Part shown: piece by piece, positions 44,310 through 53,860 of the stretch
Position numbering within the stretch: position 1 is the stretch's first letter
Layout: every line of letters starts with the position of its first letter
Assembly (NCBI RefSeq): GCF_007993755.1
Contig: NZ_CP042467.1
Span: forward strand, 3,186,001 to 3,250,000
Source: Microvenator marinus
GTDB lineage: Bacteria > Myxococcota_A > Bradymonadia > Bradymonadales > Bradymonadaceae
Direction of reading: 5' to 3'
DNA: 64,000 nt
Notes under the pieces: generated by a model
The model's database searches: none
The model's input: only the letters and a program-made list of their open reading frames with translations
What the model was told of the DNA's origin: nothing
Position numbers and translations under genes: made by a program

Positions 44310-46737
44310 CGTGTGTCCCGAAGGCACCTATTCCGACCAGAACAATGTGATGACTTGCACCCCGTTTGGTGCCTGTGCGCCCGGCACGGTCGAGGTCGCA
44401 GAAGCCACGGCTACTACGCCAGCCGTATGTGATCCGTGTCCAGCCGGCTCCTATTGTGCAGGGGGCTCGGCACCCGAGGAGTCCTGCACCGCTGAGACAT
44501 GGGACCACGATGCGAACCCGGCGACCCCGTGCGTCAATTGGACCGTGTGTACTGCGGGACAATTTGTTCAAGCCGACGGCACGAGCCTCAGCGATCGCGA
44601 GTGTACACCGTGTGCGGCCGAAACGTATAGCGAGGGTCAAAACGCAGCGACCTGCACTGCTTGGACTATCTGCGCAGCCGGAACGCATGAAACCAGCGCA
44701 GCTTCTGCCACTCAAGACCGCGTGTGTACCGCATGTTCCGCCGGAACCTATTGCCCTGGAGGGACTGACCCTCAAGTGACCTGCACCGCAGGCACCTGGG
44801 ACCATGATGCGAGTGCTACGACCGCATGTCAGCCCTGGCAGGACTGCCAGGCCGGCAACGCCGCACAAGACGGCACCTCCACCACCAACCGAACGTGCAC
44901 GACCTGTCAGGCGGGGACCTACGCGAGCCAGATAAATGCGTCGACCTGTCTGCCATGCTCCGCCGGAGAATATTGTCCAGAAGGCGCTACGGCGCGTGAG
45001 GCCTGTCCTGCGGGCACGTTTGACGACGACCTGAACGCCACCACAGCGTGCGCCTCCTGTGGCGAGGGGGTCTATTGTGCGGGAGGAATCAGCCCACCCA
45101 CCGCATGCACCGGTAATCAGTACGACCATGACCTCGACGCAAGCACGGCGTGTGAAGACTGCGCAAACGGATATCGTGCCGCGGCAGATCACCTCTCGTG
45201 CGAAAATATCGATGAATGTGCTGAAGAGACAGACACGTGTGCTCAGGTGTGTCAGGACACCCCGGGTAGCTACACCTGCGCCTGTGATACGGGCTACACG
45301 CTTCAGGCGGACCAGCAAACATGTCAGGCTAACCAGTACTGGGTCACATTGGACACGCAGGGTGGAACTCCAACCACGAATCCTGCGGCAGTCACCTACG
45401 GTCAGAGCTACGGTGGCATTTTCCCCACCAATATAAGTCGTGTGGGTTATGGCTTCTTAGGCTGGTATAGTCAGCCTTCAGGCGGGCAACTGATCACCTC
45501 TTCTTCGACCGTAGACATCGCCTCCAACCACAGCCTCTATGCGCAGTGGGAAGCCAATACGTACACGGTAACGCTCGATTTTGCCGATGGATTGACGCCA
45601 GCTTCCACGCTGCAACTTACATTTGACGGCCCCTACACCGGGCTACCAACTCCCACACGGCTTGGTCACGAATTCTTGAGATGGCAGACCAGTAGCGGGA
45701 GCATTGTAACCGAAACCGATCTGGTAAGCATTGCCGGCAACCACACCTTGACTGCCCAGTGGAACTGGAACCTCAAGGCACAGGAGGTATCCGGAACAGG
45801 ATCGCCAACATGTGCCCTGAGCAGTGGAAACGTCCTTTGTTGGGGCTTCAATGACTACGGACAACAAGGTACCGGAGACAACATTTCCCCTACTACGACC
45901 CCGAGACAGGCACTAGGCATGCAAGACGTCATTTCAATAAGCACTGGTTACCGCTTCGCTTGTGCCGTAAAGACCGATGGTACAGTCTGGTGTTGGGGCG
46001 ATAACACTAGCGGCCAACTAGGAAATGGAACCCTCGCTATATCCAACGTGCCGGTTCAGGTATCGGTATTGACTGACGCCGTCCAGGTAGCAACTGGAAG
46101 AGAACACGCATGCGCACGCATGAACGACGGGTCTGTGTGGTGTTGGGGGCGCAACGGAACTGCCAGAGTAGGTGTTCCCGGAGCTCCAAACATCGTAACA
46201 ACTCCCGTCCAAGTGAGTGGGCTGAGTGATGCCACGATCGTGGATGCAGGGGAATTGCACACTTGTGCGGGAAAGAGTGACGGAAGCGTGTGGTGTTGGG
46301 GTGACAATCGAAACCGACAATCCTCACCTTACGTCGTGAGCAATGGGGCGTTCCCCGATGCAGTTGTGGGTGTCACCAATGCTGTGCTGGTCATCGCAGG
46401 AGCGGAACACACCTGTGTACTAAGGACCGATGAAACTGTGTGGTGTTGGGGAAATCAAACAAACACAGGTCATGGTGCGAGTCAGCCCCAAGCGAGCGGC
46501 TTAAACGATGTGGCTACCTTGAGTGCTGGAAATGTGACATGTGCCGCCAAACACGACGGCAGTGTTTGGTGCTGGGGGGATAACCATGGGTCAATGTTCA
46601 ACTACACTGCGACTGTGAACCCAACGCTTCCGACGCTCTTTCCTAATGCTCCACTGATCCAGGGATTTGGAGATTCTCACCCTGCGTGTGCCATCGAATT
46701 CGATGAGACCGTGAGATGCAACTGGTGGTTGCCTTGA
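44308..46737 (+). pseudogene. 3' fragment of giant lipoprotein, copy B (out of frame)
   Basis: This is the out-of-frame continuation of copy B. From DVCPEGTYSD the rest of the protein is intact in the +1 frame for 809 codons: more ephrin-like repeats, an EGF module (NIDECAEETDTC), InlB-like repeats (GYGFLGWYSQPS), and RCC1-like repeats (VLCWGFNDYGQQGTGD) to the terminal CNWWLP. No ribosome site or obvious start lies at the junction. It is likely silent unless the break is a sequence error or the frame is corrected by slippage; no slippery heptamer is visible. The RCC1 part differs from copy A by much more than the 5' part. Confidence 0.75.
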
Positions 46738-46755
46738 GGGATTCAAAACAGATTT

Positions 46756-46784
46756 CTGACTAGAACAATGCCGGCTTATATAAA
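46756..46784 (+). promoter_or_regulatory. Putative promoter of the metallophosphoesterase gene
   Basis: CTGACT (46756-46761) and TATAAA (46779-46784) are 17 bases apart, followed by GGAG at 46807 near the probable start. The -35 box is weak but the -10 is strong, so I rate it as plausible. Confidence 0.45.
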
Positions 46785-46816
46785 TGTATTCCAACCAGTG
46801 ACCTTTGGAGCAACCT

Positions 46817-48259
46817 TTGTTGAAAACAGTTAAAAGTCTCTATCTTCTTTTCACATTTGTGATTTGTAGTTGTGCACACGATTCCCCGAAGATCGTTAGC
46901 CCTACCCAAAGTCCCCCTACTAACACGCTCGCGATCGGTCTCTTAGCCGACACACAGTTCCAAAGCACTCACCCCGGGATCCAAGCGACAACACTAAACA
47001 GCGGTTGGGCTGATATATTTTCAAACTCCGCTCGCAGAACTGCAGCTCAAGTAAAATTTGCAGGAGTTGGTTTAAAGCTGATCGCTGAAGAGGCCCACAA
47101 AAAAGGAGCCCAGGTTTTCTTTTACCTCGGCGATGCGCTCAACAATGGTTGCAAAGATGAACTTCAACGCCTCATCGACGCAGTGCTAGACATCCAGAAA
47201 TTTGCACCAGTCTTTCTAGCTATGGGAAACCACGACTATCTAGCCGCAGGTATGACAACCACTGGGGATCTGCGAGAAGCAACATGTGGCATAGGCAACA
47301 CATTGTCCAAGTATGAGATTGCCAACGCATTCGAACAAATCAATCAGGCAAGCCTCGCGATATTACGTGAAACAGTACCAAGCGCTTCCTATGTATCATC
47401 GTTTCCAAAAATGGAATGTAACGTAGTTCAGGGCGTGCCAATCGAAGACGTCGGACTAAACTGCTTTTTTGCTTTCGTCCTATCTATGCCGGATACCCTC
47501 TTTCTGATTGGGGATTCTTCGCACTACGATCAAAATGCTTTTCTTAACGTATCAACAAGTGAATTGGATGAACTGAAGGGCATTAACGGTTGGATCCAAC
47601 AGTCTCAGGTCGATTTCTTGACACGTCACATCCAATCACGCGCGGATACTGTCTTCTTGACGCATTACAGTCCGGCAGACTTTTCAAGCTCCTACGCTTT
47701 AATGAGATTTTTTCTACCCGAACTAGGATTTAGCTCTGATATAGGTCCGGTTGCCGACCTGTTTTTCCATGCCAAACTATTGAGTAGCCGTCTTCATTGG
47801 TATTGGGCCCATACTCATGACTCACTTTTGAAAACATCTATAACCTCAGTGCGCTCTTGCAAGAAAAAAACCCGGCTACGCTCGATCGCAAACGGCTCAA
47901 CGACAGACTATCCAAACTATGGCACGGTTGTTTTCCCGAAAGAAGAGCCTCCCCAAACCTTTGCCACTGGCTTGTGTGATTTTATTGAACGCGATCCTTG
48001 CACTACTCTTTGGTCCACGACTTTGAAAGAGAATGCTGACAAGTACGGACTAACAAGAGACTATAGACGGTATGGCTCTTACCTCTCTTATTACAAGCTT
48101 GCCAGCAACTACCTTGATTCGCTAGTATGGACTGACTACGGTTTTTCTGACGAAGAGGCTATGCAAGCATGTCTGCTCCACATAGCAGGTTATCTTGAAA
48201 AGGGGGAATTTCCGCAAGATGTTTCCCGCGATCGTAAGTTTTGCTTGAATCGCGACTAA
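46817..48259 (+). CDS. Calcineurin-like phosphoesterase lipoprotein
   Basis: About 480 residues with a lipobox (LFTFVICSCAHD). The best start is TTG 46817 (or 46820), with GGAG at 46807-46810; the earlier TTG at 46805 has no site. Metallophosphoesterase motifs are LLADTQF (D), FYLGDALNNG (GD), MGNHDY (GNHD), THYSP (H) and YWAHTHD. The last has Ala instead of Gly in the usual GHTH. These residues bind two metal ions that hydrolyse phosphoesters, here probably in the periplasm. The AT-rich composition differs from flanking genes and suggests acquisition. The substrate is unknown. Confidence 0.8.
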   Translation: MLKTVKSLYLLFTFVICSCAHDSPKIVSPTQSPPTNTLAIGLLADTQFQSTHPGIQATTLNSGWADIFSNSARRTAAQVKFAGVGLKLIAEEAHKKGAQVFFYLGDALNNGCKDELQRLIDAVLDIQKFAPVFLAMGNHDYLAAGMTTTGDLREATCGIGNTLSKYEIANAFEQINQASLAILRETVPSASYVSSFPKMECNVVQGVPIEDVGLNCFFAFVLSMPDTLFLIGDSSHYDQNAFLNVSTSELDELKGINGWIQQSQVDFLTRHIQSRADTVFLTHYSPADFSSSYALMRFFLPELGFSSDIGPVADLFFHAKLLSSRLHWYWAHTHDSLLKTSITSVRSCKKKTRLRSIANGSTTDYPNYGTVVFPKEEPPQTFATGLCDFIERDPCTTLWSTTLKENADKYGLTRDYRRYGSYLSYYKLASNYLDSLVWTDYGFSDEEAMQACLLHIAGYLEKGEFPQDVSRDRKFCLNRD

Positions 48260-48281
48260 GGCTTTACGTCTAGCTGTGTTT

Positions 48282-48335
48282 CAAGTAGCGGAAGCGGCAC
48301 AAGGAACAACAAGCGCGACAAAGTCCTGCTACTTG
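48282..48335. other. Inverted repeat between the phosphoesterase and the cytosine methylase
   Basis: CAAGTAGC (48282-48289) and GCTACTTG (48328-48335) form an 8-bp inverted repeat around a 38-base core. It lies between two convergent stop codons in the 126-bp gap, where I see no gene. It may be a terminator-like fold or a boundary of the island. Confidence 0.3.
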
Positions 48336-48385
48336 ATTAGCCCTCGATCGATTGAGGCTGCCATATCGTTTGAAGCTTCAGGAAT

Positions 48386-49489
48386 TCAAACTAGACAGAT
48401 CTGATAGTTTTCCTGGGAAACATCGAATGGTATCCGACCTTCTAAGACTTCCAACATAGCTCCGGATATGGCGCCGATGACTGGGACACATACTGAGTTC
48501 CCAAATTGCTTGTAGGCCTGACTATCGCTGACTGGCGAGTTCTCGCGACGGAACATTTCGACGAAATCCTTTGGAAACCCTTGTAGACGTGCGCATTCTG
48601 CTGGTGTGAGACGGCGCGGTCTCTCAAACCCTGCGTGGTTTATGAGAACTTCCGAGCCATCTTTGTAGTAACGAGCACTGAGCGTTCTTGTATACGATTC
48701 GGAGCCGTCAAAGAGGCTGTAGCCAAAGCCATTACCCTTTGCCCGATGTTTGGCTTTGTACTCCTTTAGGTACTCCCAAAGCCCGTCGCTGAGTTGGTAG
48801 CGTTCGTCTACCTTCTTGTCTAAGATGTAGCGAACACGGGGCCAGTCATCCTTGGCGCGGTACCGGAGGCGCTCTCGTTCGCGTTCACGCTCCATATTTG
48901 CGGCGACCTCCTCCCAGAAGGCCGTGAAATCGTACTCAGGTTGATCTAAGTCGAAATACTCGCGGTCGAAACCGATGATGAAAACACGTTCACGGTGCTG
49001 AGGAACGACATCCGCTGCATCCAGTATATTGGAGGTGAAAACGTATCCGATTTCATTCAGCGCATGTTCGATAACCCGCCACGTTCTGCCCTTATCGTGC
49101 CCTCTAAGGTTTTTGACGTTTTCCAGCAGAAAGGCTCTTGGGCGTTTCGCTGCCAGAATCTCCTTGATGTTGAAAAACAAGGTTCCCTTTGTCGGGTCAT
49201 TAAATCCGTGCGCCCTTCCAAGAGAGTTCTTCTTCGATACCCCGGCGATCGAAAACGGCTGGCATGGAAACCCACCTGCGAGGATGTCGTGGTCCGGTAC
49301 GTCTTCCGGATGAATCTGGGTGATATCCTCATTCCACACGTGAGAAGGGTCTTCAGAAAAATAGGCCTGATAAGTTTGCCTTGCATACTTATCAATCTCA
49401 GAAGTCATGACGCAATGAGCCCCAATCGGTTCCAAGCCCAGTCGAATGCCTCCGACCCCCGCAAACAAGTCGATAAATTTTAAGCTCAT
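48386..49489 (-). CDS. DNA (cytosine-5) methyltransferase
   Basis: A 367-residue m5C methylase. Motif I is FIDLFAGVGGIRLGL, motif IV holds the catalytic Cys in GGFPCQPFSIAG, motif VI has FLLENVKNL, motif VIII has PQHRERVFIIG (QxRxR), and motif X/IX sites are LTPAECARLQGFP and YKQFGNSVCVPV. All canonical motifs are present, so it is active by sequence. The next gene upstream, on the same strand, encodes an EcoRII-type endonuclease. It probably modifies that enzyme's site (family members recognise CCWGG or related sequences; not provable here). The start is ATG 49489. Confidence 0.95.
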   Translation of the reverse strand: MSLKFIDLFAGVGGIRLGLEPIGAHCVMTSEIDKYARQTYQAYFSEDPSHVWNEDITQIHPEDVPDHDILAGGFPCQPFSIAGVSKKNSLGRAHGFNDPTKGTLFFNIKEILAAKRPRAFLLENVKNLRGHDKGRTWRVIEHALNEIGYVFTSNILDAADVVPQHRERVFIIGFDREYFDLDQPEYDFTAFWEEVAANMERERERERLRYRAKDDWPRVRYILDKKVDERYQLSDGLWEYLKEYKAKHRAKGNGFGYSLFDGSESYTRTLSARYYKDGSEVLINHAGFERPRRLTPAECARLQGFPKDFVEMFRRENSPVSDSQAYKQFGNSVCVPVIGAISGAMLEVLEGRIPFDVSQENYQICLV

Positions 49490-49543
49490 AAGAAACCCCT
49501 GAACACATGTTCAATATCAACATCTTTGTGGCGAGTCAACGGG

Positions 49544-50743
49544 TTAAGGTTGAAGCCGTTGTCGTTCTTCGATCGTCTCAATAAAATCTCCGAGTCCAAG
49601 TAACCATTCGCGCTGAGTGGTCGAGTAGGTTGCCTGAAAACCGGTTGGAACAACGAGCTGTAGGTTATTGGCCCGCATCTCATCGGTTTGGTTTTCACTA
49701 ATTGCCCGCTGAAGCGTAAGCAAGTGTTTTCGCGGAATTCGACGCGCCTCCGCAAGGACTTGTCGCCAACGGTCTTTGCATGTCGATTTCACCCCAAGCA
49801 TAGCGAGGTTCACCTCGGGGTAGGCGGGATCGCGGTATTCTCTTGAACCTGGAAAAAGAAAGTCCGGTCGTGAGTGATCGTCAATCAAAGCTCCCCGCTC
49901 AAATCGTATCTCTCGTGTTGAGAAGATGTGTTCAACATGAATCTCGAAAGCGTGCCCCACGCGCGATTTACGGCGATTCTGAACGCTGAGCGAGTAGGAA
50001 ATGAAATCATCTACATCCTCAAACCCCTGGGCCAAGCGCTTCTCCACGAAGTGGGCTTCGTATGTGCGAAAGAGCGATTCTTCCCACTCCATCAAGTTTA
50101 TCAGATAAGTGTCGGGATCGTTTGAGGTCGTCTCGATTGTGTTACGAGCGAACTCCGAAAAGACCTTTGTCGAGGGAAACCGCCCATCAAACTGAAAGAG
50201 CATCTGTTCCAGATAGTTGGGCTGCAGAGGCGTAGGTTCTATCCCTATCTCTTCCAGAATGAGTTGGGCTGTGTATTCGAGTTCGACCTTCGAGAATTCA
50301 TCATGCTTCTCTTGGAAAGAATCCGTCGTGTTTGAGATCTGAAACAACCACGAGATTTGCCTCTCAATGCTAGAACTCGCCTTTACCACCATGAAGAGAA
50401 AACCACCGCCGGGGCGTTCTCCAATCACCAAGAGATCGTTGACTGATGCGCTATCCATAACGGGATTACCGGGGAAATAGAGCCGGTACTCCGCACTGCG
50501 AGTGGGGACATTTTCTCTGGAGTCGTACCAGGTCAGCTGCACGCGCTCAGTGATGGGTGGTTCATCATCCGTCAGGAACATGAAGTCCACCTCTAGCTTT
50601 CTTCGCGCTGAGCCAAGCACACGCTTGAGAGCGGCACTGCCGTTGAACTCATGTTGATTCGACTTGCGTAGATCCACCTCAACCGCTGAAAGTCTCTTGT
50701 AGGCGATCGCAGTAAAATGGTCGGAAAGGTATCCTCTCTTCAT
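49544..50743 (-). CDS. EcoRII-type restriction endonuclease
   Basis: 399 residues from ATG 50743 (GTG 50752 is an alternative). The C-terminal domain matches EcoRII-C: the region SRVGHAFEIHVEHIF, RPDFLFPGSREYRDP and the catalytic VKSTCKDRWRQVLAEA, then HLLTLQRAISENQTDEM and LQLVVPTGFQ. The PD...K-x-K arrangement (Asp in RPDFLFP, Lys in VKSTCK) is the PD-(D/E)XK site that cuts DNA. The N-terminal half would be the effector/target-binding part that makes EcoRII depend on two sites. Length, about 400, matches EcoRII. It lies 54 bases upstream of the methylase. Confidence 0.9.
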   Translation of the reverse strand: MKRGYLSDHFTAIAYKRLSAVEVDLRKSNQHEFNGSAALKRVLGSARRKLEVDFMFLTDDEPPITERVQLTWYDSRENVPTRSAEYRLYFPGNPVMDSASVNDLLVIGERPGGGFLFMVVKASSSIERQISWLFQISNTTDSFQEKHDEFSKVELEYTAQLILEEIGIEPTPLQPNYLEQMLFQFDGRFPSTKVFSEFARNTIETTSNDPDTYLINLMEWEESLFRTYEAHFVEKRLAQGFEDVDDFISYSLSVQNRRKSRVGHAFEIHVEHIFSTREIRFERGALIDDHSRPDFLFPGSREYRDPAYPEVNLAMLGVKSTCKDRWRQVLAEARRIPRKHLLTLQRAISENQTDEMRANNLQLVVPTGFQATYSTTQREWLLGLGDFIETIEERQRLQP

Positions 50744-50760
50744 AGAAACCACTCGTTCGA

Positions 50761-51447
50761 ATGTCCCAACAGGCCGCTGACGAAAAACTAGAACTGCTCC
50801 AGCATACTATGATGAACTGGTGGGTCCAGGAGCATTTTGACTATCCGTGGCGAGATTCTTCCGAGCCTGATTGGAAACGTCTGATTACGGAAGTTCTTCT
50901 ACAGCGTACCAATGCCGCAGCGGTTAAGCGGTTATACGTGGATTTCTTCTTCAAATATCCCACGGCCGAAAGCCTGGCCTCTGCACCTGTGGAAGAGGTG
51001 GAGCAAGCCATTCACAGTCTTGGTCTGCGCTGGCGTGCGCAGTATTTGCCTGGTTTAGCGTCGAATATCGCAGATGGTGTACCAGATAGCTCCGATGAGC
51101 TGATGAAGCTGCCTGGTGTTGGCCCATACGTTACGGGCGCGTTCATGGTTTTACACCGGAACACGTCATCAACCTTTGTTGACGCCAACGTGGTGAGGCT
51201 GCTCGGTCGGTACCTCGGCTTTGAATGGGATGGGGAAACTCGACGGAAGAAGTGGTTGTTGGACCACGTCGATGCTCTCTTCAGTCATGGCTACACCCCG
51301 AGCGAGTTTGGCTATGCTCTTTTGGATTTCTCGCGCGAAGTCTGTGGGCGCGCACCCCAGTGCCAGAGTTGTGAAGCACGAACCCAATGTGCGTACTTTG
51401 CGACTCTAGAGGCTAATAATAGAGCGTTGGCTCAGGATAATTCTTGA
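50761..51447 (+). CDS. MIG-like thymine-DNA mismatch glycosylase
   Basis: A 228-residue HhH-GPD protein. It has ITEVLLQRTNAAAVKRLY, then the hairpin LPGVGPYVTGAFMVL, then DANVVRLLGRYLGF with the catalytic Asp. The Tyr after GVGP replaces the Lys of endonuclease III and is the hallmark of the archaeal MIG T:G-mismatch glycosylase. The C-terminal iron-sulfur Cys set is CGRAPQC-QSC-EARTQC, with the first gap one residue shorter than usual. It would repair the T:G mismatches produced when m5C deaminates at sites methylated by the neighbouring enzyme. Only about 17 bases separate its start from that of the divergent endonuclease. Confidence 0.85.
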   Translation: MSQQAADEKLELLQHTMMNWWVQEHFDYPWRDSSEPDWKRLITEVLLQRTNAAAVKRLYVDFFFKYPTAESLASAPVEEVEQAIHSLGLRWRAQYLPGLASNIADGVPDSSDELMKLPGVGPYVTGAFMVLHRNTSSTFVDANVVRLLGRYLGFEWDGETRRKKWLLDHVDALFSHGYTPSEFGYALLDFSREVCGRAPQCQSCEARTQCAYFATLEANNRALAQDNS

Positions 51448-51509
51448 ATAAAGGGAACTTTCGATACGTATAGTATGGTGTAGACTGAAGAAACGAGCTG
51501 GAGTCCGAT

Positions 51510-52463
51510 ATGAACCTCAAGAACACCATCGCCCTCATCGCCGCATTGGGACTTAGCATCCCGGCCATTGCGACTTTTAGTCCGGCAGACGCCCATGCAC
51601 AGGGCAAGGTGCTTGACTCCTCTTCAAAGAGCGGAAAACGCACGCACAAAAGAGCTGGCGCAAAGCGAACTGAAACCAAGAAAAAGAAGAAGAGCCGTCC
51701 TACAACGACTCGTTCAACCGCGAACCGAACGACGAGCCGTACGACGACCACGCGCTCAGCTCCTCAGGGCTACCGCGCGACCGAGACCCGCGTATATCGC
51801 TCGTCTGGTACTTCGACGCGCGCTCAGAGCTACCGGTCGCGTACCACCACGCGGCACCGCACCACCTCGTACCGAAACTCTCGTCCGGTTTACGCGGAGC
51901 GGCATCAATATCGGCGCCAGTACTCGAACGATTACGGTGAGCCGGCCACACGATCAACCGCCAACACGGGCAGCAATATCGATGTGTACGTCACCGGCGG
52001 AATCGGCGTGAGCGGGTTTTCTTCGAACACCATTTCAGACGACGCGTTGCCGGGGATCGGCTGGAACGTGGCCCTCGGCGGGAAAGGTGAGTACCTCGGC
52101 ATGGAGCTTGGACTCGATGGCGGAGGCTACACCTTCGACCCTGAGGGAACCAACGAGACCGAGCTTGGACTCTTCGGCCTCTACTTCGACCTCAAGCTGC
52201 AGCCTACGATCGCTCAGATCTTTGAGCCCTATGTCTTTGCAGGTGTTGGTGGCTATGTGCTGAGCGACGCAATCCTGGTGGAGAACACCGGCGGTGGCGC
52301 ATACCGCCTGGGCCTCGGCGCAAACTTGAGGTTCGACAGCCTCGCGATTGGCGGAAAATATCTCTACCAGGGCTTCGGATTCACGGATGATTCTGGCCTC
52401 TACGGTGGCGATTTCGGCGGCGCATCTGAGACCGTAAGCCTCGGTCTGACCATCTACTTCTAG
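51510..52463 (+). CDS. Outer-membrane beta-barrel-like protein with basic N-region
   Basis: A 317-residue protein with a signal peptide (LIAALGLSIPAIA...). The mature N-terminal ~120 residues are low-complexity Ser, Thr and Arg (TTTRSTANRTTSRTTTTRS), a basic region that may bind lipopolysaccharide, nucleic acid or cell wall. The remainder (about residues 150-317) has alternating strands (DVYVTGGIGVSGFSS, GLFGLYFDLKLQPTI, SLGLTIYF) and ends in Phe, typical of small outer-membrane barrels. No family is recognised. The gene has GGAG before the ATG and stops 12 bases before the end of dnaB, which runs towards it. Confidence 0.7.
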   Translation: MNLKNTIALIAALGLSIPAIATFSPADAHAQGKVLDSSSKSGKRTHKRAGAKRTETKKKKKSRPTTTRSTANRTTSRTTTTRSAPQGYRATETRVYRSSGTSTRAQSYRSRTTTRHRTTSYRNSRPVYAERHQYRRQYSNDYGEPATRSTANTGSNIDVYVTGGIGVSGFSSNTISDDALPGIGWNVALGGKGEYLGMELGLDGGGYTFDPEGTNETELGLFGLYFDLKLQPTIAQIFEPYVFAGVGGYVLSDAILVENTGGGAYRLGLGANLRFDSLAIGGKYLYQGFGFTDDSGLYGGDFGGASETVSLGLTIYF

Positions 52464-52475
52464 GCCGACCCCGAG

Positions 52476-53834
52476 TTACGCCTCAGGCGCCAGGTTTTCG
52501 AATCGGGTATGTGCGCCGAAGAAGCGCAGGTCCACCGTGGCCAGCGCGCCGTTTCGGTGCTTACCGATGATAATCTCGGCGATGCCCTGCTTCTCAGTTT
52601 CCGGGTGGTAGACCTCATCACGGTAGATGAACATGATGATGTCGGCATCCTGCTCAATGGCGCCGGACTCACGAAGGTCACTGACCATCGGCCGTTTGTC
52701 CGCGCGCTGCTCCACACCACGATTGAGCTGTGCTAGCGCGATGATCGGCACATCGAGTTCCTTCGCGACCGCCTTGAGGTTACGTGAGATTTCCGAAATC
52801 TCCTGCTCGCGACTTCCCTTGGATTGGGAGGTGCCGCGCATCAGCTGCAGATAGTCGACGAAGATGATGCCGATATCGTGTTCGGCCTTAGCGCGCCGGC
52901 ATTTGGACCTAAAGTCCATGATCGAGATTGAAGGCGTGTCGTCGAGGAAGATCTTGGCCGCTGAGAGGTCGCCAGTAGCACGTAGAAGCCGACTCCACTC
53001 CTGCTCGGTCATGTTGCCTCGCCGCAGCTTCGACTGGTCGATACGCCCCTCTGAGCAGAGCATACGAATGGCGAGCTGCGTGTTCGACATCTCGAGACTG
53101 AAGAACATGGCGGGGGTTTTGCGAACGAGCGCAGCGTGAGTGAGCATGTTGAGCGTGAAGCTCGTTTTACCCATGGCAGGACGGGCGGCCACGATGATCA
53201 AGTCGGAGCGCTGCCAGCCAGCGGTAATCTCGTCCAAGTCCACAAACCCCGACGGAACGCCGGTGATATGCTCATTCTTATGAAAGAGCGCCTCGATCTG
53301 CCGGAACGCCTCGCCCACAACTTCTTTGAGCGAAGAATAACCACGCGCCTGGCCCTTCTGGGTGATCTCAAAAAGACGGCGCTCGGCATCGTCCATGAAC
53401 GAATCCACGTCGTTCACGTCGCCGTAACACTCCTCGACGAGTGAATTCGCGGTGCCGATGAAGTTACGCAGCGCGGCTTTTCGCCGAACAATCATGCCGT
53501 AATGGCCTACGTTCGCGGCCGAGGGCACCTCGGAGCTCAGACGCACGAGGTAGTTCGGTCCGCCTACGGCCTCGAGCTGCTCGGAGGTCTTCAGGTAGTC
53601 CGCGAGCGTGATCAGGTCGATTGCCTCACCACGCTGGTGCAGGTTCACCATGGCGCGGTAGATATGGCGGTGCGCCTCACGATAGAAGTCTTGCGCGTCG
53701 ACCTGACCCGAGATTTCATCGACCGTCTGTGGGTCGATCATGATCGAGCCGAGCAAAGAACGCTCAGCATCATCGTTGTGGGGTGGAACACGAATGCCCT
53801 CTTTCGAGGGCATTTTTTGCATCATCTCGGCCAT
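52476..53834 (-). CDS. dnaB: Replicative DNA helicase
   Basis: A 452-residue DnaB. The N-terminal domain starts PPHNDDAERSLLGSIMIDP, and the RecA-like core has Walker A ARPAMGKTSFTLNM (near residue 215-228), then EMSNTQLAIRMLC and Walker B IIFVDYLQLM. LAQLNRGVEQRADKRPMVSDLRESGAIEQDAD holds the arginine and Q/R sensors (given by core LNRGVEQRADKRP). It unwinds DNA at the replication fork as a hexamer, loaded by DnaC-like or DnaA/DnaG partners. Length and order match the canonical enzyme; no intein is present. It precedes the FHA gene. Confidence 0.97.
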   Translation of the reverse strand: MAEMMQKMPSKEGIRVPPHNDDAERSLLGSIMIDPQTVDEISGQVDAQDFYREAHRHIYRAMVNLHQRGEAIDLITLADYLKTSEQLEAVGGPNYLVRLSSEVPSAANVGHYGMIVRRKAALRNFIGTANSLVEECYGDVNDVDSFMDDAERRLFEITQKGQARGYSSLKEVVGEAFRQIEALFHKNEHITGVPSGFVDLDEITAGWQRSDLIIVAARPAMGKTSFTLNMLTHAALVRKTPAMFFSLEMSNTQLAIRMLCSEGRIDQSKLRRGNMTEQEWSRLLRATGDLSAAKIFLDDTPSISIMDFRSKCRRAKAEHDIGIIFVDYLQLMRGTSQSKGSREQEISEISRNLKAVAKELDVPIIALAQLNRGVEQRADKRPMVSDLRESGAIEQDADIIMFIYRDEVYHPETEKQGIAEIIIGKHRNGALATVDLRFFGAHTRFENLAPEA

Positions 53835-53860
53835 GAGATTCGGCCTGTGTCGGGGCGCAT

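Noticed and set aside
44300-44315. Programmed frameshift in copy B
   Set aside because: No slippery heptamer or downstream pseudoknot is seen, and copy A has an intact frame at the same place.
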